The notes under the pieces were generated by a model that did no database searches, had not been told where the DNA came from, and saw only the letters and a program-made list of their open reading frames with translations. A DNA stretch of 45,592 bases from positions 1 through 45,592 of the forward strand of contig DAIDIC010000186.1 in assembly GCA_027459525.1 (NCBI GenBank), given 5' to 3'. Positions 25,661-34,420 of the stretch are shown here, piece after piece. The stretch comes from JAJYBV01 sp021812265 (GTDB lineage: Bacteria > Chloroflexota > Ktedonobacteria > Ktedonobacterales > JACDGC01). The first letter of the stretch is position 1. Every line of letters starts with the position of its first letter. Position numbers and translations under genes: made by a program.

Positions 25661-27679
25661 CTAAGAATTTGGTGTTTTATACAATAATCGGTGGCGTTTT
25701 CCCACATACCAGCGCACAGTTTCTACAAACTCTGCATGGCTCCATGTCAGCGGAGATGCGCTGAGCGGCGCGCCGGTATAGGGGTGAACTTGTTCCGCCA
25801 AAACACCGCTTGGCAGCGCATGCTGTGGAATCCACTGCATGATGGGTATGGTTGCGTCCAATTCCGCAACAGTTTGCGCGCGCGCAATATAGTATTGCGC
25901 AGCCCAGCAGGTGCAAATAAACCAAGGATTCCCGGGCACAGTTTGCGTATCATCTGCAATTTTATGATATGCGTCATTTTCGTAGCGCGCAAAGCCGCCA
26001 ACAGAAGTTTTTATCTGCAGGCGTTTTTCCATTTCCTGCATCAGCAACACGATGCGTTCATCTAAGGGATCATACATACCGTATTGATACAACGCCGCCA
26101 TTGCCATATCCATCGTATCATCGCGAATGATGGATCCATCCGGCTTTAATTGTATCATGCGTGAGAAACACTGATTTTCGGCGTTCCATAAGTAGGTGTC
26201 GGCGGCCTTTTTTATGACTCCGGCAGTGGTTTCATAGCGATCTTCAAATTCGTGTTCACCAAAAATATGGGCAAATTGCGCCGCGGCGCGCAGCGCAGCG
26301 TATACGGTTGCGATAGTATAGGCGTGTATTCCTCTGCGCTCTTCCCACAAATCCCAAGAAGGCAGCGGCAGACCAGTGGCGCTGTCGATATATGAGACCA
26401 TGAAATCGGCGGCGGCCTTTATGAGCGGCGCGTAAAGCGGTTTGATAAAAACAATATCTTTAAATAAAGAATAATGCTGCCAAAGGCTGTAAATAACCAA
26501 CGCAGTTTCATCTTCCTGAATTGGCAGCAGCGGGTTTCCGGCGGAATCTGCCCAAGGGTGCCAGCTGCTGCCCAGCGCGCCCGAGGGAGTATATTTATGC
26601 AGCAAATAGCCATGATGCGAGATGATATCCCGGCAAAATTCAAAGAATTTGCGTGTAGAATCACCATATCCGCTATGGCTGAGAGCGTTGGCAACCAATG
26701 CGCCGTCGCGCGGCCACATATACGCATAGCTGTCGCGTGAAGACAGCCAGATATCGCCATCGGTGGCGGCAATAATTGCGCCGTTAGCGTTCATATTTGT
26801 TGAAATGATCAACAGCGAACGCCGATATGCGTCGATAATATCTTGCGGCAGCCCGTTCATAGTTGCAGATGCGGCGGCGGATCCGTTTATTGGCTCATCT
26901 TGCCGGCTGACAAACAGCTTCCAATAATTTCTGGTGCGTTCGATAAAATAATCTGGGCCGCGTGTTACCACCGATTCATGCAAACTTGCGGCTTCTTTAT
27001 AGTTTTGTCCGGCTGTCAGCCAATGATGTATTATTGCTGAATCTCCCGGCGCCACTATGCCGCAATCAAATTCCATTGTGCCATCTACCGCGCCTTGCGC
27101 GATTGGGTATCTGCCTAACACACCGTCTTCGGCGTCGAACCATGTGCCTTTTAGATTATCGTATTCCTTGTAACCGGTTGCCCAGCTGGCGATTCCTATT
27201 TTGGAGCCGACGGAGCCGGAGCCGATAAAATAGCGTTCACCGCGATAACTTACCAAACCGTGTATTGCGGGATCGTAATACACGGTGTTAGCTTCAGGCG
27301 CCTCCAGGATATGCCAGTCATAATGCACGAACATACGGATGTCGGCTGGCGCAGCTGCGATGTTTTGAACAGCAAAGCGCCGCAGCAGGATAGGTGTGGT
27401 AAAGTCTACCGTATCTGCGCAGATAATCTGCAGCCCGATTTTCTCGTTGCGCAGTGTAACATGTGTTACGAGTGTGTCTGTTTCATAGCGCATGTCACGT
27501 TCCCATTCCGGAGCGTCTATCCACGCGAAAGCGCCGTTCACCCAAAATCCGAGGCGATTTTCATGGCCGTCGGTATGGTTTTCTTGGCCGACATTGGGGA
27601 AATAAATATCCCGTAATTGGTAGGTGTTATCGAAATTGATGAGTAAATTTCCGTTTCCGATTGGTAAATCTCTAGGCAC
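25661..27679 (-). CDS. GH15 family glycosidase (glucoamylase/trehalase-like)
   Basis: A 672-residue GH15 enzyme. It has an N-terminal beta-sandwich (about 1-260) and an (alpha/alpha)6 catalytic barrel with SYAYMWPRDGALVA. The general acid is in QEDETALVIY at about 388, and the general base in WSHAEFVETVRWY near residue 650. Members release glucose from alpha-glucans or maltooligosaccharides, and some split trehalose; sequence alone does not decide. There is no signal peptide, so it acts in the cytoplasm, probably on glycogen-type stores or imported sugar. The start codon is GTG, with AGGA about 6 nt upstream, and PRDLPIGNGNLLINFDN is the family N-terminus. Confidence 0.92.
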   Translation of the reverse strand: MPRDLPIGNGNLLINFDNTYQLRDIYFPNVGQENHTDGHENRLGFWVNGAFAWIDAPEWERDMRYETDTLVTHVTLRNEKIGLQIICADTVDFTTPILLRRFAVQNIAAAPADIRMFVHYDWHILEAPEANTVYYDPAIHGLVSYRGERYFIGSGSVGSKIGIASWATGYKEYDNLKGTWFDAEDGVLGRYPIAQGAVDGTMEFDCGIVAPGDSAIIHHWLTAGQNYKEAASLHESVVTRGPDYFIERTRNYWKLFVSRQDEPINGSAAASATMNGLPQDIIDAYRRSLLIISTNMNANGAIIAATDGDIWLSSRDSYAYMWPRDGALVANALSHSGYGDSTRKFFEFCRDIISHHGYLLHKYTPSGALGSSWHPWADSAGNPLLPIQEDETALVIYSLWQHYSLFKDIVFIKPLYAPLIKAAADFMVSYIDSATGLPLPSWDLWEERRGIHAYTIATVYAALRAAAQFAHIFGEHEFEDRYETTAGVIKKAADTYLWNAENQCFSRMIQLKPDGSIIRDDTMDMAMAALYQYGMYDPLDERIVLLMQEMEKRLQIKTSVGGFARYENDAYHKIADDTQTVPGNPWFICTCWAAQYYIARAQTVAELDATIPIMQWIPQHALPSGVLAEQVHPYTGAPLSASPLTWSHAEFVETVRWYVGKRHRLLYKTPNS

Positions 27680-27829
27680 AGGTATCCTGCTCCAATCAAA
27701 GTACTCACAAGTGATCCGAAGACCGCAAGCGAATAGTATTTTGCTTTTGCCAAGCTTATTGTTTTGCTGTTGTTATTGTATCGCAACTTTCGCTTATCTA
27801 TCAGGATGCGTGGTTGCGCAAAACCACCG

Positions 27830-30208
27830 CTATTGTTCAACAGCGCCGGCGGCGTTATTGGAATCTGATTTCTCGCTGTTTTGCAATGGCAAAGAGCGGC
27901 TTTGCGCGACTATTCCGCGCATTAATTGTTTAATAGCCAGATGAAGGCCGACACGCAGACTGTCAAAGCGTTTTCGCAATTCGCGGCGTTCTAAAAACGT
28001 AAGGGAATTGTCGAAGCTCCAATGTTCGGGAGTAAGCAGAATTTGTTCCAACGCTGATTCTAGCTGATGAAGCAAATCGATGGTTTGGTTTAGGATTTGC
28101 AACAAATCGCCTTCAGCAAGTGAGATTCGCTGCTGCAGTCCGTTCAGCGAGAATCCTTGCGACCATCCTTGGGCAACGCCGCTGAATGTTTCGTTTATCG
28201 TTGGGCTTAAACTGATTGCAAATTGATTTTCGATATGCTGTACACGTTTGTGCATATTTTTAATGACGCGCCGCGCAGTTTTTAGGCGATCTGATAAGGT
28301 GTTTACTGTAACCAGCGTTTTATCACTGTCATATACAAACCAACTGATAACTTCGGCAAGTTCGGAGCTTGTTAGTGTGTCGAATGCGCCGGATACCAGC
28401 AATTCGGTAAGCATAAGACCGGATGAGTGAAACAGCGCGCGCAGCAGGAAACCTTTCACAGTTAACATATCAGTTTCCTGGTCGATATAATTTAAGACTC
28501 GCAGAACACCCACGGTTGCTAATAGCTCTCTTTCAACACTCACTCCCAGCTGTACAACGTCGCCGGTCTCTAATTCTGCAGATTCCTCTAAGTTATTGGC
28601 TTCTGTGTTTCGAGTGCTTTTGCCATGTTTTTTAGCTGCTTTGCGATGCGTAACACGCTGGCGCCGCTGATATTCACGGAAGCTGTCGGAGCATACTTTG
28701 CGAAGTGTTTCCAGCTGATTCGGCCGCCATAAATTCAAAGTAGAATTGTATCCCAGCACGAAAGCGCTATTAACCGGCTGCAACGGCGCTGTAAGGGCAG
28801 TAAAACTTTTTTCAAATTCATCCCAAGGAGAATAGAGCAGCACGGCGGCGCCGTAAGCGTCGATGCCTCTGCGGCCGGCTCTGCCGGTTAATTGCTGGTA
28901 TTCATTTGGTGTCATCAGCCGAAGCATGCGGCCGTCAAATTTGCTCATGCTGCCCACGATAACGGAGCGGGCAGGCATATTTACACCCATGGCCAATGTG
29001 TCGGTGGCAAATACCGCGCGCAGCAATCCTTTCACAAACAATCGCTCTATCAATTGTTTCAGCGCCGGAATAAGCCCCGCATGGTGATAGCCGATGCCGG
29101 AGGGAAGCAGACGTGTAAGTTTAGATACTTGCTGCAATTGGCAATCTTCATCTGCCATTGCTTGCTGCCAAGCGGCTATTTCTTCTTGTATGGCTTCACG
29201 CTCTTCAGGAGAAACGAGGCTGCGGTTTTTGCAGCTGAATGCGGCGTCTTCAACCGCTTTTCTGCCGGGCAGGAAATACAGGCAGGGCAACAGTTCGGCG
29301 TTGCGCAATGCGACTAAAACTTCCATTGGCTCGGGGGCAGTGTATTTTGCAAATAGTTCTTCAGAGTCCTCTTCATCATAGTACTCTCTGCGATTGTAGG
29401 AGCGTATGCGTTTTAATTCTCCGCCGACGTTAGGAAATTTGCGGGCGCGTTTGCCGGTTTGATCGCGAACAAGTGTGAGGGTATGTTTATAATACAAGTA
29501 ATCTTCCAAGGGAGCTGAGCGTTCGGGATGGGAGATGAGGCGTGTTGCGCCGTGAGTTTTTTCCAGCCAGCCAACTATTTCATCTGCGTTGCGAACTGTG
29601 GCGGAAAGGCAGATGAACCGCACACTTTCGGGAGAATGGATAATGCTTTCTTCCCAAACCGGGCCGCGCTGCGGATCCGCCATAAAATGTAATTCATCAA
29701 AGATGACACAGGCGAGGTTAGCGATATCTGGGGTTAGTTTGCGTTCAGGCGTATGGCGCTGCGGGACAACGGCTCCGGCAAATTCTGATGCGGCGCCTTC
29801 AAAATCATCGCGCTCCAATTCTAAAAGCACATTACGGTAGATTTCTGTAGTCATAACAACAATGGGAGCCGAGGCGTTTTCAACAATATCACCGGTGAGC
29901 AATCCAATGTTTTCCGCGCCGTACCGCTCGCGGAAGTCGTGAAATTTTTGATTTGAAAGAGCCTTAATTGGGGCAGTGTAAAAAACGCGCATATTGTTGC
30001 GCAGAGCCAGCCATACAGCAAATTCTGCAACAATAGTTTTACCCGTGCCTGTGGGGGCTGCGACCAGAACGGAGGATCCCATCGCATAGAGCGACATCGC
30101 GTCCGATTGGTAAGCGTCAAAAAGGAAAGAATATCTTTCCTGAAATTGCTGCACTAACGCTAAACTTTCTTCTTGTGTGTACACCGTAAAATCCTGACGG
30201 TTATTCAA
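27830..30208 (-). CDS. Ski2-like DExH-box RNA helicase (HelY type)
   Basis: A 792-residue superfamily 2 helicase. Motif I is APTGTGKT (about 51-58), motif II is FDELH (DExH box), and motif III is SATV. The second RecA domain ends in QLTGRAGRRG. GYHHAGLIPALKQLIERLF and FATDTLAMGVNMP place it in the Ski2/Mtr4/HelY family. The C-terminal third is helical and fits the DSHCT domain. Bacterial members are believed to unwind structured RNA, and their partners are unknown. The start is the family-like MNNRQDFTVYTQEESL. A 150-nt gap separates it from the GH15 gene downstream, and I see no gene in that gap. Confidence 0.9.
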   Translation of the reverse strand: MNNRQDFTVYTQEESLALVQQFQERYSFLFDAYQSDAMSLYAMGSSVLVAAPTGTGKTIVAEFAVWLALRNNMRVFYTAPIKALSNQKFHDFRERYGAENIGLLTGDIVENASAPIVVMTTEIYRNVLLELERDDFEGAASEFAGAVVPQRHTPERKLTPDIANLACVIFDELHFMADPQRGPVWEESIIHSPESVRFICLSATVRNADEIVGWLEKTHGATRLISHPERSAPLEDYLYYKHTLTLVRDQTGKRARKFPNVGGELKRIRSYNRREYYDEEDSEELFAKYTAPEPMEVLVALRNAELLPCLYFLPGRKAVEDAAFSCKNRSLVSPEEREAIQEEIAAWQQAMADEDCQLQQVSKLTRLLPSGIGYHHAGLIPALKQLIERLFVKGLLRAVFATDTLAMGVNMPARSVIVGSMSKFDGRMLRLMTPNEYQQLTGRAGRRGIDAYGAAVLLYSPWDEFEKSFTALTAPLQPVNSAFVLGYNSTLNLWRPNQLETLRKVCSDSFREYQRRQRVTHRKAAKKHGKSTRNTEANNLEESAELETGDVVQLGVSVERELLATVGVLRVLNYIDQETDMLTVKGFLLRALFHSSGLMLTELLVSGAFDTLTSSELAEVISWFVYDSDKTLVTVNTLSDRLKTARRVIKNMHKRVQHIENQFAISLSPTINETFSGVAQGWSQGFSLNGLQQRISLAEGDLLQILNQTIDLLHQLESALEQILLTPEHWSFDNSLTFLERRELRKRFDSLRVGLHLAIKQLMRGIVAQSRSLPLQNSEKSDSNNAAGAVEQ

Positions 30209-30540
30209 ACTCGTAATAAGCGCGCATGCGAATGGCGCATCGCGGCATTTATTCGATTATTTAAGATAAATTATACCATATATTTAGAAGGAGCAATGTG
30301 ATCTTGTAACCTGGGGTGGGGAACGATTGCGAAACAGGTGATTCCCAGCTTTGTATCTTTATGGTAAAATTGATTGGCATGGTTTATGCTGTATATATTT
30401 TTGCCTTACATGTGAACTTACCGCCGGTTTGGTTGGAACAAACACGGTATTTACGGCAATAACTATGAAACACTCATGATATGCAATAGCGCATAGCGTA
30501 TGCCGAAACGCTGAGTAGACGCGGGTATTGCCGCGTCAAT
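30209..30540. other. Gap upstream of the helicase and rpoN regions, with one GC hairpin
   Basis: About 330 bp without a recognisable gene. AAGGAG followed by AATGTG at about 30290 does not lead to an open frame. GACGCGG (30518-30524) pairs perfectly with CCGCGTC (30531-30537), directly ahead of the small ORF that follows. No T-run follows it. Confidence 0.4.
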
Positions 30541-30720
30541 ATGGCCGAAGATACAATATTGAATTTAACACTATATAACGGTAACTTTTTTTTCTTGATG
30601 GACCATGCTGCGCATAACGAGCTTTCTGACGTTTATAAAGCAGCCGTTCAAAAAAGCGGTATGGTGTCTTTGGCCGATATCGAATTTAGGCATGAAAGCC
30701 AGCGTCATTTTGTTTTGTAG
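30541..30720 (+). CDS. Possible 59-residue protein of unknown function
   Basis: An open frame starting MAEDTILNLTLYNGN and ending HESQRHFVL looks coding: mixed composition, alternating hydrophobic and charged residues, and no low complexity. The frame stays open for 17 codons further upstream (…YAETLSRRGYCRVN), so the true start may be a non-ATG codon there. There is no Shine-Dalgarno before the ATG; the perfect hairpin 30518-30537 sits in that place and could mask or regulate translation. The stop codon lies in the loop of a second hairpin (30703-30736). It precedes rpoN by 47 nt. I do not recognise a family. Confidence 0.4.
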   Translation: MAEDTILNLTLYNGNFFFLMDHAAHNELSDVYKAAVQKSGMVSLADIEFRHESQRHFVL

Positions 30721-30736
30721 GGAAAGCAAAATGACG
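30703..30736 (+). promoter_or_regulatory. Hairpin in the rpoN leader
   Basis: CGTCATTTTG pairs perfectly with CAAAATGACG over 10 bp, with a 14-nt loop that holds the stop codon of the small upstream ORF. The rpoN start is 32 nt further on. There is no T-run, so an attenuator, an mRNA stability element or a protein site is more likely than a terminator. Confidence 0.4.
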
Positions 30737-30767
30737 AATCTACATGAAATATGGAGATCACAAAAAA

Positions 30768-32219
30768 ATGTCTCACATTCGGACAACCGCAGCACAGGAA
30801 AATAAGACCAAGTCAAAAACAACGTATAACCAACTGCAAATATTTAATATTACGATACTGCAAAAAGACCAGCAAAGCATTGAACTTGACATCAAGTCTA
30901 CCAGCAGAAATAATCCTGCTATTGAAGTAGAGGAAAAGGAATTATGCCCCATTTGTAATCGCCCTTATCAAGGCAGTTTAGGGGATCGTTGTGAATGCGC
31001 GGCCAGCAGATCAAGCTCGACTTCTTCATCAGACGCTTATGAGGCTGTTTTTGAGGCTTCATATTCTGGTAATAGTGGGTACACCGCTGATGACACCGAT
31101 CCATTTGCTCGGGTTTCCGGCGCAGAATCTTTTTGCGCTGGCTTAAAAACTACTTTGCGGGCAGAATATCATTCAGAGCAATATCCCATTATCGATTACC
31201 TTATTGATAATTTAAATTCACAGGGGTATCTGCCGGCAGATATTATCGAGGAAACCTGCGATATTTGTTCGGTAAATGAAGAAATGGTTACGCAGGTTTT
31301 AACTTCACTGCAAATGCTGGATCCTGCAGGGATCGGCGCGCGGAGTTTTCAAGAGTCTTTGTTGCTGCAATTGCAGCGTATCACGCCGCGCCATATGGTA
31401 GCTGAAGCGCTGATTCAAAGCCATTTTGAAGATTTTGCGGAGCGGCGGTATCGCGAAATTGCGAAAGCTTTGGGCGTTTCGCCGAAAGTTGTAGAAAATG
31501 AAAGCCAATTTATTCGAGAGCATCTTTCACCAAAACCCGCCCATGGCTTTGATCCTGATCTGAATAATATTTCAGAGCCGGCGCCGACGATTCGTCCGGA
31601 TGTTGTTATTCGCAAAACACCGCAAGGTATGGAGGTGGATGTATTAGAATCGCGCCGCTTTAAAATTTCTGTTGCGGAGTCGTATTCTGAGCTGCGGAAA
31701 CAAATGCGTAAAAACTCATTAAACGCCAGTGAGCAGGATCGCGCATTAATTCGGGATTCGGTTGACGAAGCAAATAATTTTATCAATGCAATCAATCATC
31801 GCTGGCAAACGATTAAAAATGTGAGTGAGGCGTTGGTTCGTATGCAAAATGAATATCTAGAGCATGGCACGGTTGGTTTGCGCAAGTTAACTCGCAAAGA
31901 TGTCGGACATGAGGTTGGTTTGCATGAATCTACTGTCAGCAGAGCAACGGCAGGCAAGTATGTGTTGCTGCCAAATGGGAAAACGGTTTCATTTGATGAT
32001 TTTTTTGATGATTCGCAATATGTAAAAGACAAGATGCGCGAGTTTATTGAAAATGAAGATCCACGGCATCCGCTGAGTGATGAGCAGTTAATGCGCTTGA
32101 TTAACCGCTGTGGAATGGATATTGCGCGCCGAACGGTGGCAAAATATCGCGATGAATTGAAAATATTGCCGTCACGCTTCCGGCGCAGCAGGCCGACATT
32201 TCTTTATCCAACCGTATAG
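30768..32219 (+). CDS. rpoN: RNA polymerase sigma-54 factor with zinc-ribbon-like insert
   Basis: Sigma-54 directs RNA polymerase to -24/-12 promoters that need AAA+ activators. The 483-residue protein has a divergent region I (about 22-56: NQLQIFNITILQKDQQS to NNPAIEVEE). Then comes an unusual Cys60-x2-Cys63-x11-Cys75-x-Cys77 motif and a Ser-rich linker in place of the usual acidic region II. The core-binding region follows (YPIIDYLIDNLNSQGYLP; LQMLDPAGIGARSFQE), then the DNA-binding domain with HESTVSRATAGKYV, and the RpoN box ARRTVAKYRDE from about 453. The start is MSHIRTT, with GGAGA about 10 nt upstream. No sigma-54 activator gene is in the window. Confidence 0.93.
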   Translation: MSHIRTTAAQENKTKSKTTYNQLQIFNITILQKDQQSIELDIKSTSRNNPAIEVEEKELCPICNRPYQGSLGDRCECAASRSSSTSSSDAYEAVFEASYSGNSGYTADDTDPFARVSGAESFCAGLKTTLRAEYHSEQYPIIDYLIDNLNSQGYLPADIIEETCDICSVNEEMVTQVLTSLQMLDPAGIGARSFQESLLLQLQRITPRHMVAEALIQSHFEDFAERRYREIAKALGVSPKVVENESQFIREHLSPKPAHGFDPDLNNISEPAPTIRPDVVIRKTPQGMEVDVLESRRFKISVAESYSELRKQMRKNSLNASEQDRALIRDSVDEANNFINAINHRWQTIKNVSEALVRMQNEYLEHGTVGLRKLTRKDVGHEVGLHESTVSRATAGKYVLLPNGKTVSFDDFFDDSQYVKDKMREFIENEDPRHPLSDEQLMRLINRCGMDIARRTVAKYRDELKILPSRFRRSRPTFLYPTV

Positions 32220-32280
32220 TTGCTGGTGTCTTTTGAAACGGTCAATGTATGCGCGCTAAGCGTTTGCGTTAAACAACAAG

Positions 32281-32319
32281 AAAAATCGGAGGGCTAATTT
32301 TGGCTTTCCGATTTTTTTT
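32281..32319. terminator. Bidirectional intrinsic terminator after rpoN
   Basis: AAAAATCGGA pairs with TCCGATTTTT over 10 bp around a 16-nt loop, with T8 on the plus side and A-rich sequence on the other. It lies 61 nt after the rpoN stop and before the end of a converging small gene. It probably serves both. Confidence 0.8.
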
Positions 32320-32357
32320 AGCGCGGCAATGTAATTAGATTATGGGGAAGGAGATTG

Positions 32358-32612
32358 TCACACATGATCGGAAGCGTCGGTTTTGTGATATTGCCGCATA
32401 GATTTGGAGCTTCGGATGAACGAGCCGGTGAGCGCGGAATAACCAATATAGCGAACCCCTAAATAGAGCAGCATGCCAAAGGGTCCGATAAGAACGGCAA
32501 TGACTGCCATCAGCCGGATCATATTTCCTTGGCCGCGCGCTTCACGATATATAGCCATTCCGCCATATATCCACGCGATAACGTATAGCATTGCAAAAAA
32601 ATCTATTTTCAT
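32358..32612 (-). CDS. Small two-helix membrane protein, unknown function
   Basis: An 84-residue protein with two hydrophobic segments, FFAMLYVIAWIYGGMAIY (about 5-22) and MIRLMAVIAVLIGPFGMLLYLGV (about 31-53). A basic, Ser-rich cytoplasmic tail follows. Positive charges (REARGQGN) lie between the helices, consistent with both ends outside or a hairpin topology. The ribosome-binding site is weak (CAGG 13 nt upstream). It is convergent with rpoN and shares its terminator. I recognise no family. Confidence 0.6.
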   Translation of the reverse strand: MKIDFFAMLYVIAWIYGGMAIYREARGQGNMIRLMAVIAVLIGPFGMLLYLGVRYIGYSALTGSFIRSSKSMRQYHKTDASDHV

Positions 32613-32949
32613 AAGCAGATCTGCCTGACGCTGGTATCAGTTGGTGAAACGGCGCGGAGCGCTTGAATTGTCGCCAGTGTGTATTATTATTGTAGCATAT
32701 GGCGGGGCGTTGCGCTCGCGATATCCGTTTATTTCGCAAAGTGGACTTTCTATGGTTTAATATGACGCGCATATTCGGAAAGCGGGGTGTTCGCGCATTT
32801 TGTACTATGTGTTACGCTTTTGCACGCACAAGTACTATACAAAAATCGGCAAATATGCTATAAGAGATAGTAAGCGCATTATTTTTGCCGGAAATATGGG
32901 CTAGCACTTATTATTCTTCCTTTATGTAAGAAAGGTTTCGTATCAGTAC
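32613..32949. other. Divergent intergenic region
   Basis: About 340 bp with no convincing ORF. It must hold the promoters of the small membrane protein (minus) and of the SDR-ECF-anti-sigma run (plus). TGCTATAAG near 32858 is a possible extended -10 for the latter. AGAAAGG lies 13 nt before the SDR start. I see no clear operator. Confidence 0.35.
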
Positions 32950-33696
32950 ATGGAACAGACAACGGAAACAAAAACAGCGGTCATTACAGGCGCCAGCAGT
33001 GGGATTGGCCGAGAAACAGCGCGGAAATTAGCCGAAGAGCATGTGCAATTGGTTTTGGCGGCAAGACGAAAAGACCGGATTGACGCATTGGTTGATGAGC
33101 TAACGGCTATGGGCGCGCAGGCGATGAGTGTGCAATGCGATGTTCGCGATGAAGATTCGGTGAAACATCTTTTTGCGGAAACGCGGGCGCGTTTTGGCGC
33201 TGCTGATATTCTTATAGCCAATGCTGGGTTTGGATATCGGGAGACAATAGTTGATGGCGATACGAAACGCTGGAAGGATATGATAGACACGAATATTTTC
33301 GGCTTGCTGCTTACACTGAAATATGGCGCGCCAATGCTTGTGGAACGGGGCCAAGGTGATATATTTTTATTATCATCGGTCGCAGGGCATGTAGTTGGAG
33401 CGGGCGGCGGAGTGTACAGCGCCACAAAATTTGCCGTAAACGCAATTGGTGAGGCGTTGCGGCAGGAAATGGCGCGCAAAAATGTGCGGGTAACATTGCT
33501 GGCTCCGGGTGTAGTAATTTCGGAATTTCAAGATGTTGCAGGTTATGCGCCGGGGTTTGTTAATAATTGGCTGGGCGGCACTCCGCCATTAGAAACAGCA
33601 AATATAGCCGAAATAGTATCCACAGTCCTAAAATTACCTCGTCATGTGTCGCTTAATCAGATGATAATTCGTCCCACCGGACAAGTGAATCCATAG
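32950..33696 (+). CDS. Short-chain dehydrogenase/reductase, classical SDR
   Basis: A 248-residue NAD(P)-dependent oxidoreductase of the classical SDR family. TGASSGIG at about 14-21 binds the cofactor. NAG is in ILIANAGFGY. The catalytic residues are Ser in LLSSVAGH and Tyr-x3-Lys in YSATKFAVNA. AARRKD after beta2 carries basic residues that favour NADPH. The substrate is not predictable; clade-level similarity to YdfG-like 3-hydroxy acid or serine dehydrogenases is only an impression. It precedes the ECF sigma gene by 32 nt and may be co-transcribed and controlled by it. Confidence 0.9.
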   Translation: MEQTTETKTAVITGASSGIGRETARKLAEEHVQLVLAARRKDRIDALVDELTAMGAQAMSVQCDVRDEDSVKHLFAETRARFGAADILIANAGFGYRETIVDGDTKRWKDMIDTNIFGLLLTLKYGAPMLVERGQGDIFLLSSVAGHVVGAGGGVYSATKFAVNAIGEALRQEMARKNVRVTLLAPGVVISEFQDVAGYAPGFVNNWLGGTPPLETANIAEIVSTVLKLPRHVSLNQMIIRPTGQVNP

Positions 33697-33728
33697 AACA
33701 TATGACGCACTTCGAAAGGAAGTGTATC

Positions 33729-34415
33729 GTGACTAGTATTGTTTTAAAACGGACATTTGCTTTAAGACGCAAAATGCTGCATATGAACGATGTGCAGCTG
33801 CAGCGTAGCAATGCGCTTATGTCGATGATGAACGATTCGTCGAAATCGGCGTCGTTAACTCGCGCAGCGCGTGAGGAACTGGCAAAGCGATTATTTCAAG
33901 ATGTGTACTCACAATATCAGAAACCGGTTTCTGATTTCTTGTTTCGTATGACACGAGATCAGGAATGGGCGGCTGATCTTACGCAAGACACCTTCTTAAA
34001 AGTGTACGCTCACAGAGATTCTTTAAACTCTATTCAAAATATTCGGGCATGGGTATTTAGAATTGCGGTAAATACCGCAAAAAGCTCAATCCGCCGGAAA
34101 CATAAGTTCACTTGGCTGTCTTTGACAGATATTCAGCCGAGCAGTTCGGTAGAGCCAACACAATATCCGGCGATTATTGCAATATCCGGTGAAGATACAG
34201 CCAGATCTGTTATAGATAAGGATGAAATCATCAATGCTTTGGCAGAACTGTCACAATCTGCCAGGGCCGTTATTTTGTTGCGGGCAACCGCAGGTTTTGA
34301 CGTAGATGAAATTGCGTCTATGCTGGGAATATCCGAAGCTAATACTCGCAAGATATTATATCGCGCGAAGGAGAAGCTGCGGGATACACTTCAGCCTGAA
34401 ATTCCCGAGGATTAA
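33729..34415 (+). CDS. ECF-type RNA polymerase sigma factor
   Basis: Sigma-70 family extracytoplasmic-function factor of 228 residues. Region 2 reads FRMTRDQEWAADLTQDTFLK and IRAWVFRIAVNTAKSSIRRK. Region 4 reads LAELSQSARAVILLRATAGF followed by the helix-turn-helix DVDEIASMLGISEANTRKIL. I choose the GTG start because AAGGAAG lies about 7 nt before it. The frame also contains later ATGs, and the family fold only begins about 50 residues in, so a shorter product is possible. The stop is 5 nt before the anti-sigma gene. Free sigma would switch on genes for an envelope response, probably including this operon. Confidence 0.88.
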   Translation: MTSIVLKRTFALRRKMLHMNDVQLQRSNALMSMMNDSSKSASLTRAAREELAKRLFQDVYSQYQKPVSDFLFRMTRDQEWAADLTQDTFLKVYAHRDSLNSIQNIRAWVFRIAVNTAKSSIRRKHKFTWLSLTDIQPSSSVEPTQYPAIIAISGEDTARSVIDKDEIINALAELSQSARAVILLRATAGFDVDEIASMLGISEANTRKILYRAKEKLRDTLQPEIPED

Positions 34416-34420
34416 TTGCT

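Noticed and set aside
27538..27840. 100-codon minus-strand ORF between the GH15 and helicase genes
   Set aside because: Most of it overlaps the start of the GH15 gene in another frame, and it has no recognisable domain.
31865..31885. TGGCACG…TTTGC resembling a sigma-54 promoter
   Set aside because: It is inside rpoN and the GG-to-GC spacing is 12, not 10.
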